From: an uncultured Ruminococcus sp.
GTDB taxonomy: Bacteria > Bacillota > Clostridia > Oscillospirales > CAG-272
DNA length: 10,918 nucleotides
Reading direction: 5' to 3'
Assembly: GCA_902783705.1 (NCBI GenBank)
Contig: CACZSA010000092.1
Location: 1 to 10,918 of the forward strand
In this document: positions 1-7,182 of the stretch, in pieces
Numbering within the stretch: the first letter of the stretch is position 1
Layout of the letters: the number at the start of each line of letters is the position of its first letter
The notes under the pieces: generated by a model
Database searches by the model: none
Told to the model about the DNA's origin: nothing
The model's input: only the letters and a program-made list of their open reading frames with translations
Made by a program: the position numbers and the translations under genes

Positions 1-1
1 C

Positions 2-214
2 GGCACGCCGGGAGGACGCGGCGACGGGAAACGGACGGATCTCGACGTCTGGGACGACACCCTCGGCGACAACGTCTGGCACGGGAATGTCATCACGACG
101 GACGGGGAGCCCGCGGGATATTCCGAGCTCCGCGGAAAGATCCGCGAGGGCGCGGGCGGATGGCTCTGCGTGCTCCCGGATCCCCGGAAACGGAACAATG
201 AAAACCAGAAATAA
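2..214 (+). CDS. C-terminal fragment of an unrecognised protein
   Basis: An open frame enters from the left edge and ends at the TAA at 212-214, giving about 70 residues. The fragment contains GDGKRTDLDVWDDTLGDNVW and ends in a charged, Asn-rich tail (RKRNNENQK). I do not recognise the family. Several Trp, Gly and Asp residues would fit the last strands of a secreted beta-rich carbohydrate-active or binding protein, but this is only a guess. Its stop codon overlaps the TAAAGGAGG ribosome site of the next gene, 12 bases upstream of that gene's ATG, so the two are almost certainly co-transcribed. That link to a solute-binding protein is the only functional clue. The start lies outside the window. 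Confidence 0.7.
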   Translation, partial: GTPGGRGDGKRTDLDVWDDTLGDNVWHGNVITTDGEPAGYSELRGKIREGAGGWLCVLPDPRKRNNENQK

Positions 215-226
215 AGGAGGATTCCC

Positions 227-1687
227 ATGAAACGACCGATTGCCGTGCTGCTCGCGGCCCTGATGCTCGGGGCGTCCTTCGCCGGATGCTCGGAGACGAC
301 ACAGCAGGAAACGCCCGCAGCGAACGAACAGACTCCGTCGGCAGCGGAGCCGGAGGCGATCCCGGAGGAGGAGACCGAAGCGTTTTCGGACGGACTCGAG
401 GAGCGGGATTTTGAAGGCCGGGTCTATACGGTCCTCTACCGCGACGAGGACGAGCACCTGCGCGAGATCACGGCGGAGGAGCTGACCGGGGACGTCATCA
501 ACGACGCGATCTACAACCGGACGCAGGAGATCGAGACGCGGTTCAATATGCAGCTCGGGCTTCTGCCCGTGTCCGAGGGCGGGCTCAACAACACCTTCAC
601 CAACGCCGTGACGGCGGGCGACCGCTCCTTCGACGTGGGATTCCAGCATATGATCCTGACCGCGTCCCTCGCGGCGTCGGGCGTCACGATGAACTGGTAC
701 GACATGCCCCACCTCGACTTTGAAAAGCCGTGGTGGACCGACGCGGTGAAGGAGCTGACCGTGAACAACGTCATGTATGTCACGGCCTCCGACTACTGCA
801 TGAACACCTTCGAGATGACCTGGTGCCTGATCTTCTCGAAGGAGATGATGACCAACCTGATGATCGAGGAGACGCCCTACGACCTCGTCCGGGAAGGCCG
901 CTGGACGCTCGACGCCTACTACAACATGGTGAAGGACGTCTCGAACGACAGCGACGGCGACGGGAAGATGACCGTCAAGGACACCTACGGCATCAACTCC
1001 TACGGCTCCCCGTGGCTGGCTTCCGTCTCGAACTACTGGTGGGCGTGCGGCGAGAGCATCTCGAAGTTCGATGAAAACGGCATGCCTTACTACGCGATGG
1101 ACAGCGAGCGGACCTACGAGATCTTCGACAAGATGTACGCGCTCCTCGCGGAGAACGACATCGCGTGGATGGACCAGACCTCCGGCACGAAGATGATCTT
1201 CTGGGACGGTCAGGCCCTGTTCGCCTCCATGATGGTGCGCGACGTCGAGGTCAACCGCGACAAGGATCTTGCCTACGGCCTCGTCCCCTATCCGAAATAC
1301 GACGAGCTGCAGGAGAAGTACCTGACGCAGGTCGACGGTCACGCGTCGGTCATGGCGCTGCCCGTGACGCTCACGGAGGACGACTGCGATTTCGTCGGCA
1401 CGATGATCGAGGCCTTTCCCGCCGCGGCGTACAGCGAGGTGATCCCCGCGTACTACGAGACGGCGATGCAGACCAAGTTCGCGCAGGACGAGACCATGCC
1501 GCTGATGCTCGAGCTGATCCGGCAGGGCCGCGTGTTCAACTTCGGCTATGTGTACGACCCCGTCATCAACCGCGACGTGCTCGTGAACAACATCCTCGGC
1601 AAGAACAAGGAGCTCGCCTCCAAATTCGCGCCGAACAAGAAGGTAACGGAGAAGTACTACCAGAAGATCGTCAAGGACTTTGAATAA
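227..1687 (+). CDS. Extracellular solute-binding lipoprotein (family 1-like), SBP1
   Basis: A predicted 486-residue sugar-binding lipoprotein of an ABC importer, anchored to the outer face of the membrane. Residues 1-20 form a signal peptide (MKRPIAVLLAALMLGASFAG) ending at the lipobox Cys21. An acidic Glu/Thr/Ala-rich linker runs to about residue 55. The mature part has hallmarks shared with the three other SBPs here: an N-lobe IYNRTQEIE helix, LDFEKPWW near residue 165, RWTLD, the calcium-type loop starting at Asp241 (DSDGDGKMTVKD), and the hinge-proximal YGLVPYPKYDELQEKY. The ATG has an AAAGGAGG site six bases upstream. It follows the 2-214 gene closely and probably shares its transcript. 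No permease gene is adjacent. The ligand cannot be read from sequence; an oligosaccharide is likely given the neighbours. The family assignment is good, the substrate unknown. Confidence 0.88.
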   Translation: MKRPIAVLLAALMLGASFAGCSETTQQETPAANEQTPSAAEPEAIPEEETEAFSDGLEERDFEGRVYTVLYRDEDEHLREITAEELTGDVINDAIYNRTQEIETRFNMQLGLLPVSEGGLNNTFTNAVTAGDRSFDVGFQHMILTASLAASGVTMNWYDMPHLDFEKPWWTDAVKELTVNNVMYVTASDYCMNTFEMTWCLIFSKEMMTNLMIEETPYDLVREGRWTLDAYYNMVKDVSNDSDGDGKMTVKDTYGINSYGSPWLASVSNYWWACGESISKFDENGMPYYAMDSERTYEIFDKMYALLAENDIAWMDQTSGTKMIFWDGQALFASMMVRDVEVNRDKDLAYGLVPYPKYDELQEKYLTQVDGHASVMALPVTLTEDDCDFVGTMIEAFPAAAYSEVIPAYYETAMQTKFAQDETMPLMLELIRQGRVFNFGYVYDPVINRDVLVNNILGKNKELASKFAPNKKVTEKYYQKIVKDFE

Positions 1688-1745
1688 AGAGCGTCTCCGT
1701 GTCCGGCGCGTGCCGGTCCGGAGAATCGGCGGCTGAATACGGCAT

Positions 1746-1793
1746 AAAGCAAAAACGGAGACGGCGTCCCGCGCATGGGATTCCGTCTCCGTT
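1746..1793 (-). terminator. Intrinsic terminator between convergent genes
   Basis: AACGGAGACGG (1754-1764) is perfectly complementary to CCGTCTCCGTT (1783-1793). TCCC/GGGA extend the stem inside, across a two-base imperfect step, leaving a loop of about six bases. Read on the minus strand the stem is followed by TTTTTGCTTT, a proper U-tract, 15 bases past the stop of the GH43 gene. It should therefore terminate that gene. On the plus strand the tail is CTGTCATT, so termination of the SBP1 transcript there would be weaker. Confidence 0.82.
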
Positions 1794-1807
1794 CTGTCAT
1801 TGGAACG

Positions 1808-2665
1808 TTATTTCACTTCGATCCGGTCGCCGCGGTCTTCGAGCTCGATGAAGCACGGATGCTCGTGCCCGGAGGCGTTCGGTGAGTGGAAGGTCAGCCA
1901 GACGCGGCCCTCACTGCGGAAGATCATGCCGTGACCGCCGTCCTCGGTGTAGAGCGGCGGGAGGTGCTCGAAGTCCATGCCGAGCTCGCCGTCCATGAAC
2001 TTCACGGCAAGCTCCACGTATCGCCCGCCGATGAACGAGGACCAGATCATGAAGAGCTCTCCCGTCCCGGAGCGGTACATGAACGGCCCGTCCGTGACGA
2101 AATTCCGGCCTCCGCCGAACGGGATCGACTCCGCCGTGCCCGATTCGGACGCCTTGAAGAGGACGACCGGTTCGCCTGCCGCGCATCTCAGGTCCTCGCT
2201 CAGCCGGAGGGCGCAGATCGTGCCGTCCGAGATCTGCGTGTGCTCGTGGCAGAAGACAAGGGAGGGCGTCCCGTCGGGGCTGACGTAGAGCGTCCCGTCG
2301 AGGCATTCCCAGCCGGCGGGCGTCAGCGATCCCTTGCCGTGCGGAGCGAAGGGGCCGAGCGGGCTGTCGGCGCGGAGGACATAGGTGGCGTGCAGGCCGT
2401 CCTCGCGGGTGAAGGTGGCGAACATGTAGTACGCGCCGCGGTAGAGGTGGACCTCGGGGGCCCAGTTGACGCCGCGGTTCATGCCGTATTGTACGGAATC
2501 GAAGACGGGGATCGGATCGCTCCAGGTCACAAGATCGGTCGAGGTGTAGACGTCGAAACCGCCCGTCTGTCCGCCGAAGTTCGCGGCGCGGGTGCCGTAC
2601 ATGTAATAAACGCCGTCCCTGACCAGAACGAAGGGGTCGCGGATGTTGATGTCAGCGCAGGTCAT
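1808..2665 (-). CDS. Glycoside hydrolase family 43-like protein, cytoplasmic
   Basis: A 285-residue protein with the five-bladed beta-propeller pattern of GH43 (beta-xylosidase/arabinosidase group). It starts NIRDPFVLVRDGVYYMYGT, with the expected general-base Asp at residue 10. WAPEVHLYRGAYYMFAT (residues 68-84) is the next blade. LDGTLYVSPDG carries Asp123 at the position of the pKa-modulating Asp. GGHGMIF (His245) matches the central His that holds the metal in this family. The general-acid motif, usually EGP, reads TDGPFMY (Asp192). There is no signal peptide, so it should act inside the cell on imported oligosaccharides. At 285 residues it is a bare catalytic domain without the extra beta-sandwich of larger members. 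The ATG at 2665 is preceded by GAGGA eight bases upstream. It is a monocistronic antisense gene between two SBP genes. Family confidence is high; substrate is not determinable. Confidence 0.88.
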   Translation of the reverse strand: MTCADINIRDPFVLVRDGVYYMYGTRAANFGGQTGGFDVYTSTDLVTWSDPIPVFDSVQYGMNRGVNWAPEVHLYRGAYYMFATFTREDGLHATYVLRADSPLGPFAPHGKGSLTPAGWECLDGTLYVSPDGTPSLVFCHEHTQISDGTICALRLSEDLRCAAGEPVVLFKASESGTAESIPFGGGRNFVTDGPFMYRSGTGELFMIWSSFIGGRYVELAVKFMDGELGMDFEHLPPLYTEDGGHGMIFRSEGRVWLTFHSPNASGHEHPCFIELEDRGDRIEVK

Positions 2666-2748
2666 GGTGATGATCCTCTTGATGTATGGAGATTGAGACG
2701 CACCGGCTTTTCCCGCTCTCCCGCAGGCGCCGTGCCGTACCCGGTTCC

Positions 2749-2777
2749 ATTGTACACGAACGCGGCGGAGATTGCAA
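2749..2777 (-). promoter_or_regulatory. Predicted sigma-A promoter of the GH43 gene
   Basis: On the minus strand, TTGCAA (plus 2772-2777, four of six matches to the -35 consensus) lies exactly 17 bases from TACAAT (plus 2749-2754, five of six matches to the -10). Transcription would start near 2742, giving a leader of about 77 bases before the ATG at 2665. It sits back to back with the SBP2 promoter, so one regulator binding between 2778 and 2832 could control both. Confidence 0.6.
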
Positions 2778-2832
2778 GGGGTTTTCGGCGTTTCGGCGGA
2801 CGGATCCGGAAGAAAAAAAGACGGTTCTCCGC

Positions 2833-2861
2833 TTGACGGGCCGGGGAAAATGTGATAGAAT
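2833..2861 (+). promoter_or_regulatory. Predicted sigma-A promoter of SBP2
   Basis: TTGACG (2833-2838) and TAGAAT (2856-2861) are each five of six consensus bases and are spaced by 17. A TG at 2853-2854 makes an extended -10. The predicted start is near 2868, giving a leader of about 74 bases. Confidence 0.8.
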
Positions 2862-2885
2862 ATGCATCATAGGGCATCCGACAAA

Positions 2886-2924
2886 CCGGGGAAAGCGCCC
2901 CGGATTCCACCTGCCGGAGGGCAG
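2886..2924 (+). promoter_or_regulatory. Two small hairpins in the SBP2 leader
   Basis: CCGGGG (2886-2891) pairs with CCCCGG (2898-2903) over a six-base loop. CTGCC (2911-2915) pairs with GGCAG (2920-2924) over the loop GGAG. Both are within the predicted 5' leader of SBP2, ending seven bases before its GGGAGGA ribosome site (2931-2937). There is no U-tract, so these are not terminators. They could stabilise the mRNA or bind a protein. No known riboswitch class is recognisable. Confidence 0.5.
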
Positions 2925-2941
2925 AGAACAGGGAGGACAGA

Positions 2942-4477
2942 ATGAATAAAAAATCATGGATATCGCTGCTTCTGGCGTTTCTGATGCTGACGGGATCGGT
3001 CTCCTGCTCGAGCGGCGGCACGAATGAGGAAAAATCGACCGCGCCCGACGGTGCCTCGCAGCAGACCGCCGCTTCCCCCGAGATTGCGGCGGAGATCGCG
3101 GACGAAGAGCCCGCGGGCAATGGACGTTCCGACGTGAAGGATTCGCTCCCGGACGATCTCGACTTCGGCGGCGCGACGATCCACTTCTACACCCGCGGCG
3201 GCGACCGGGACACCCTGATGGAGTTCCAGGCCGAGGAGCTGAACGGGGAAGTGGTGAACGACGCCGTTTATACCCGCAATCTCAGCGTGCAGGAGCGGCT
3301 GAACCTCGTGATGGACCTGATCCTCGCCCCGGTCAACATTCACGGCGGCACGAACGACCAGATCCGCAAGTCCGTCTCCGCCGGCTCGAACGACTACGAC
3401 CTGCTCGGCAACGGCATGTATTCCATGATGTCCCTGACGATGGAGAACATCCTTCTGCCGATGAACGAGCTGCCGTATCTCGATTTTGAAGCTCCGTGGT
3501 ACAATCATGCGTTCCTTGAGACCACCAACCTCAACGGGCACAACTACACCGTCATGGGCGAGGTCGGGCAGACGATGATCTCCGGCGCGTTCGTCATGTT
3601 CTTCAACCGGACCATGTTCGACACGTTCTACAACGGCGAGATCAACCTGTACCAGATCGTCAACGAGGGCGAGTGGACCATCGACAAGATGACCTCCCTC
3701 TGCGAGCCGGTTTATCAGGACGCGAACGGCGACGGCGAGGCGAACGAGGGCGATATCTTCGGACACTACTTCACCAACACCGACACGCTCGGCGCGGACG
3801 CCTTCTACGGAGCCGCGCGGATCGATTACCTGAAGAAGGGCGACGACGGGGTCTGGTTCTTCAACGCGGGCTGCGAGAGGATGATCTCCTTCACGGAGAA
3901 GATGCACAAGCTCCTCTTCGAGGGGACGAATACCCTGCGCCTGCCCTACAACAACGACGACATCATGAACACCATGAAGGCGGATCAGACGATCTTCGTC
4001 ACGCGGATGCTCTCCGGCATCGACCTGTTGCGCGATATGGAATCCGATTTCGGGATCCTGCCCATGCCGAAGTTTGACACGGCGCAGGAGAAATACGCCG
4101 AGTATGTCCACGACGCCTCCTCTTCGTTCTCGATCCCCGTCACGGAGCCGGATCCCGCGATGGCGGCGGCTTTCCTCGAGGCGATGAGCGCGGAGTCCTT
4201 CCGCACCGTGACGACCGCGTACTTTGAGACCGCCCTCAAGGCGAAATACTCCCGCGACTCCGAGACCTCCCAGATGCTCGACATCATCGTGGACGGCATC
4301 TACCTCGACCTGTCCTATATCTTCGGCGGCAGCGTGAATTCTCCGATCGGCAAGATCCGCGGACTGCTCGCCTCCGCAGGAAACTGCGAGAATGCCGCTT
4401 CCTCCCTCGCGAAGCAGGAGAAGGTCACGATGAAATCGCTTGAAAAGCTGCTCGAAAAATACGAGAGCATCAAGTGA
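2942..4477 (+). CDS. Extracellular solute-binding lipoprotein, SBP2
   Basis: A 511-residue predicted sugar-binding lipoprotein, the longest of the four paralogues. Its signal peptide MNKKSWISLLLAFLMLTG leads to a slightly atypical lipobox SVSC (Cys22). A Ser/Ala/Glu-rich linker extends to about residue 70. Family landmarks are VYTRNLSVQERLN, LDFEAPWYN, EWTIDKM, a calcium-type loop starting at Asp260 (DANGDGEANEGD), DFGILPMPKFDTAQEKY, SIPVTEPDP, and a C-terminal RDSETSQMLDIIVDG segment. The ATG has GGGAGGA upstream. It has its own promoter and a strong terminator, so it is a single-gene unit divergent from the GH43 gene, which suggests shared induction and a common substrate. There is no adjacent transporter gene. 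The ligand is unknown. Confidence 0.88.
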   Translation: MNKKSWISLLLAFLMLTGSVSCSSGGTNEEKSTAPDGASQQTAASPEIAAEIADEEPAGNGRSDVKDSLPDDLDFGGATIHFYTRGGDRDTLMEFQAEELNGEVVNDAVYTRNLSVQERLNLVMDLILAPVNIHGGTNDQIRKSVSAGSNDYDLLGNGMYSMMSLTMENILLPMNELPYLDFEAPWYNHAFLETTNLNGHNYTVMGEVGQTMISGAFVMFFNRTMFDTFYNGEINLYQIVNEGEWTIDKMTSLCEPVYQDANGDGEANEGDIFGHYFTNTDTLGADAFYGAARIDYLKKGDDGVWFFNAGCERMISFTEKMHKLLFEGTNTLRLPYNNDDIMNTMKADQTIFVTRMLSGIDLLRDMESDFGILPMPKFDTAQEKYAEYVHDASSSFSIPVTEPDPAMAAAFLEAMSAESFRTVTTAYFETALKAKYSRDSETSQMLDIIVDGIYLDLSYIFGGSVNSPIGKIRGLLASAGNCENAASSLAKQEKVTMKSLEKLLEKYESIK

Positions 4478-4523
4478 TCCGCTCCGCGTACTCCGGCGAG
4501 TCAAAGACCGGCTGACAGAATCG

Positions 4524-4561
4524 AAAACAGACGTGTTCCGCCCGGCGCACGTCTGTTTTTT
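4524..4561 (+). terminator. Strong intrinsic terminator of SBP2
   Basis: CAGACGTG (4528-4535) pairs with CACGTCTG (4548-4555) over a 12-base GC-rich loop. AAAA before the stem pairs into the start of a run of six T (4556-4561). It lies 47 bases past the SBP2 stop. The A-run on the other side means it could also work on the minus strand. Confidence 0.9.
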
Positions 4562-4586
4562 CGCGCTGTCCGGCATTCTGCTGCCC

Positions 4587-4617
4587 GCGGAGCCGCATTT
4601 TTATAAAAAAGCTCCGC
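4587..4617. repeat. Inverted repeat with an A/T palindromic core upstream of the SBP3 promoter
   Basis: GCGGAGC (4587-4593) and GCTCCGC (4611-4617) form a perfect 7-base inverted repeat. Between them is the palindrome TTTTTATAAAAA (4598-4609). The element ends 38 bases before the -35 of the SBP3 promoter. It has no immediate U-tract. It may be a regulator-binding site, an UP-like element, or a second weak hairpin behind the SBP2 terminator. Confidence 0.45.
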
Positions 4618-4655
4618 ATATCGGTTCTTTTTCTGCGCGTCGGGAGAAAAAAGTA

Positions 4656-4684
4656 TTGAAAAAACTGTAAAAAGGTGCTACAAT
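4656..4684 (+). promoter_or_regulatory. Predicted sigma-A promoter of the SBP3 operon
   Basis: TTGAAA (4656-4661, five of six) and TACAAT (4679-4684, five of six) are spaced by 17 bases, with TG at 4676-4677 giving an extended -10. The upstream stretch is A-rich. The start should be near 4690, leaving a leader of about 107 bases before the ATG at 4797. This promoter probably drives the three genes up to 8952. Confidence 0.85.
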
Positions 4685-4796
4685 GGGGCTGAAATCCATG
4701 CGGCGATCCGGTCATCTTCAACAAGTACCAGCCTGCGCGCCGGACGGCGTCTCTCAGTGATACGCGCTCAAAACAAAGAAACGAAAGGAAACCGCC

Positions 4797-6290
4797 ATGA
4801 AAAAGATTCTTGCAGTGCTCCTCTCCCTGCTCATGCTCCTTCCCCTCCTCGCGGCCTGCGGAGAGAGCGGCGCGAACACGGACGAGCCCGGAGGAGCCGA
4901 CGCCGCCCAGTCCACCGAAGTCACGCCCGTCGAGGAAACGGACGAAACCGAATCCCCCACGGTGCATTGGGACGCGGTGGCGAAGCCTTCCCTCGGCGGG
5001 ATGGACATCATCGCCACGACCAACAACTTCGATTCCAACTTCTACAATGTTCTCGACTGGGAGGAGCTCTCCGGGGATAACCTGAAGGACGCGATGTACA
5101 ACCGCAACCGCGCGGTGGAGGAAGCTCTCGACTGCAAGTTCGTCGTTATCTACGGGGACGGGTCAGGCATAGTGGAGCATTCCGTCGTCTCAGGCAGCGG
5201 TGACGTTGATTTCGCCTACAACCTCGTAAGTCAGGGCGGCGGCCTGATCCAGAAGGCCATCCTCGCCCCGTTCGATATGCTGAACAACATCGACATGACG
5301 CAGCCGTACTGGGATCAGGGCGCGCAGAGATACCTCCGGATCCTCGGAAAGATGTATTTCGGCTTCGTCGATTTCGGCTTCGACCACTATGACTCCCTCG
5401 CCGTGCTTTTCTACAACGGTAAGCTCGTGAACGACTATCAGCTCGAGGATCCGCAGGAGCTGATGCTCGAGGACGCGTGGACCATCGACAAGTTCGAGAC
5501 ACAGATCTCGACGGTGCTGACCGACCTCAACGGCGACGGCAAGTACCGGCTCACGGACGACGTGCTCGGCCTGACGGGACGCGAGTACTGGTTCCAGCCC
5601 CTTCTCAACCGCTCGGGCGAATTCCTCTTCACCTGGGACGACAACGAGGAGAATTTCGTGCTCCACATGACGGACGACCGCTTCGTGCGCGTGTCCGAGG
5701 CGATCTCTGCGATATACAGCACGCAGAATCCGGCGACGGACTATTCCGATTACGATAAGGGCCGCATCGCGTTCTCCGAGGGGCGCTCGCTCTTCTACTC
5801 CCGCCTGCTCGGCGACTTCCGCCAGCTCCGCGAGGTCGAGGACGATTACGGCGTTGTGTGCTTCCCGCGGTACTCCGAGGCGAGCGACGATTCCTCCTTC
5901 TTTGTGAAGAACCCGACGACGCTGTATCTCCCCACCGTCGTCTGCGACACGAACGGAGACGGGCGTCAGGACTATGACGAGATCGGCCTCTTCCTCGAGG
6001 CGATGGGCGCGTACACCTATGACATCACGCTCGACGTGTACCTCGAGAACACCGTCATCGGCAAGGGCATGCGCGACGAGCGTTCGGCGGACATGGTCCG
6101 GCTGATGATGAAGAACCGCAGCTTCGATCTGGGCGAGGCGTTCGGCTTCCACGACGTGATGGATCAGTATCTGCGCGCCGTCGTCAAGGGCGAGGGCCTC
6201 GCGTCCGCCGCGCAGAAGACGGAAAAGCTGTTCAACCGGATCTCCTCCAAGATCGTGGAAAAGATCCGCGAATTCGACCTCGGCAACTGA
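4797..6290 (+). CDS. Extracellular solute-binding lipoprotein, SBP3
   Basis: A 497-residue predicted binding lipoprotein with a canonical signal peptide and lipobox LLAAC (Cys21), then a Glu/Thr/Pro-rich linker to about residue 60. It shares the paralogue landmarks: MYNRNRAVEEALD, a degenerate MTQPYWDQ, AWTIDKF, and the calcium-type loop from Asp243 (DLNGDGKYRLTD). Near the hinge, VEDDYGVVCFPRYSEASDD is diverged from the usual VPxPK form. A second loop, DTNGDGRQDYDE from Asp384, is absent from the other three. It ends with RDERSADMVRLMMKN. AAAGGAA lies seven bases before the ATG. It is first in an operon with the TIM-barrel isomerase (17-base gap) and the phosphodiesterase-LamG lipoprotein. 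It is the most divergent of the four, so its ligand probably differs. Confidence 0.86.
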   Translation: MKKILAVLLSLLMLLPLLAACGESGANTDEPGGADAAQSTEVTPVEETDETESPTVHWDAVAKPSLGGMDIIATTNNFDSNFYNVLDWEELSGDNLKDAMYNRNRAVEEALDCKFVVIYGDGSGIVEHSVVSGSGDVDFAYNLVSQGGGLIQKAILAPFDMLNNIDMTQPYWDQGAQRYLRILGKMYFGFVDFGFDHYDSLAVLFYNGKLVNDYQLEDPQELMLEDAWTIDKFETQISTVLTDLNGDGKYRLTDDVLGLTGREYWFQPLLNRSGEFLFTWDDNEENFVLHMTDDRFVRVSEAISAIYSTQNPATDYSDYDKGRIAFSEGRSLFYSRLLGDFRQLREVEDDYGVVCFPRYSEASDDSSFFVKNPTTLYLPTVVCDTNGDGRQDYDEIGLFLEAMGAYTYDITLDVYLENTVIGKGMRDERSADMVRLMMKNRSFDLGEAFGFHDVMDQYLRAVVKGEGLASAAQKTEKLFNRISSKIVEKIREFDLGN

Positions 6291-6307
6291 CGGACAGGAT
6301 GGACACT

Positions 6308-7129
6308 ATGAAGAAACGCATTGTGACGACGACAGCGGTGTTTGAGCCCGGCTATCCCGGAGAACAGGCCGCGGACCGGCTGGCGGGCCTCCGATTCGAG
6401 GCGCTCGACATGGCTTTTGACTACTGGACGGAGCCCGGCTCGCCCTTCCTCGGGGAGGAGTACCGCGCATGGGCTTCCGGCCTGCGGGAGCGCGCGGAGA
6501 AAAACGGCGTGCCCTATACCCACTCCCACGCGCCGGGCGAGGCCGGAGAGAATCCGATCGTCGGGCGATCGATCGAGGCGGCGGGGATCCTCGGCGCGCG
6601 CTATATGGTCCTGCACCCCGTCTGGCGGGTGAACGGCGAGATCATCGAGGACGCCGAGACCTTCATCCGCAAAAACGTATCCGCCCTTGAGCCGTGGCTT
6701 GAGACGGCGGAGCGCGCGGGCGTCGTGATCCTCTCGGAGAACCTCCTCTGGGGCGCGTCGAAGGATCCGCGGAACATCGCGTCCCTCGTGCGGGAGGTGA
6801 ATTCCCCGTATTTCGGCTGGTGCTTCGACACCGGACACGCGAACTGCTTCGGCATCCGCCCCGAGATCCTCGCGGAGTGCGCCGTCGTCCCGCAGTCCCT
6901 GCACATGCAGGACAACCAGGGCGACGGATGGGACGCGCATCTCATCCCCGGAGAGGGCACGATCGACTGGGACGCACTGATCCGGACGCTGCGGGAGATC
7001 GGCTACGCGGGCGACTGCGTGCTCGAAGCGCATCACCAGAGCCTTGACGCGCCGGACCATGCGCGCGACGCGATCCTCACCCGCCTGCTCGCCGCCGCGC
7101 GGATCCTGCGCGAGAAGATGGAAGCGTGA
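6308..7129 (+). CDS. Sugar phosphate isomerase/epimerase-like TIM-barrel protein
   Basis: A 273-residue cytoplasmic protein of the xylose-isomerase-like TIM-barrel superfamily (AP endonuclease 2-type fold). Predicted metal ligands fall on the expected strands: Glu144 in ILSENLLWG, Asp174 and His177 in FDTGHAN, His199 in LHMQDNQG, and Glu240 in CVLEAHHQ. IPGEGTIDWDALIRTLREIGY is the typical last turn before strand 8, although members often differ in substrate. It would interconvert keto/aldo or epimeric sugars or sugar phosphates after uptake. An in-frame ATG at 6299 is possible, but 6308 is preferred because AGGA lies eight bases upstream, whereas 6299 directly abuts AGG. It lies in the middle of the SBP3 operon, linking it to catabolism of the SBP3 ligand. 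The exact reaction is unknown. Confidence 0.85.
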   Translation: MKKRIVTTTAVFEPGYPGEQAADRLAGLRFEALDMAFDYWTEPGSPFLGEEYRAWASGLRERAEKNGVPYTHSHAPGEAGENPIVGRSIEAAGILGARYMVLHPVWRVNGEIIEDAETFIRKNVSALEPWLETAERAGVVILSENLLWGASKDPRNIASLVREVNSPYFGWCFDTGHANCFGIRPEILAECAVVPQSLHMQDNQGDGWDAHLIPGEGTIDWDALIRTLREIGYAGDCVLEAHHQSLDAPDHARDAILTRLLAAARILREKMEA

Positions 7130-7182
7130 AGGCGGGAAGGCCTTTGACAGAACAATTTGAGAAAAGCGAAATCGGAAGCATT

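Noticed and set aside
1886..2836. A 316-codon plus-strand frame opposite the GH43 gene
   Set aside because: Low-information Ala/Glu/Val/Arg-rich translation without motifs. The minus-strand GH43 protein explains the sequence.
2954..4576. A 540-codon open frame on the minus strand opposite SBP2
   Set aside because: It is rich in Val, Arg, His, Glu and Asp in the manner of a mirror frame of GC-rich coding sequence, starts inside the SBP2 terminator, and the plus-strand gene is clearly real.
4478..4796. Possible riboswitch or small RNA in the longest gene-free stretch
   Set aside because: It contains a terminator, an inverted repeat, a promoter and a leader, but no conserved core of a known riboswitch class or T-box is visible.
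7126..7182. GTG start for the phosphodiesterase gene that would overlap the isomerase stop
   Set aside because: It would place 19 polar residues before an otherwise canonical lipoprotein signal peptide. ATG 7183 is the better start.
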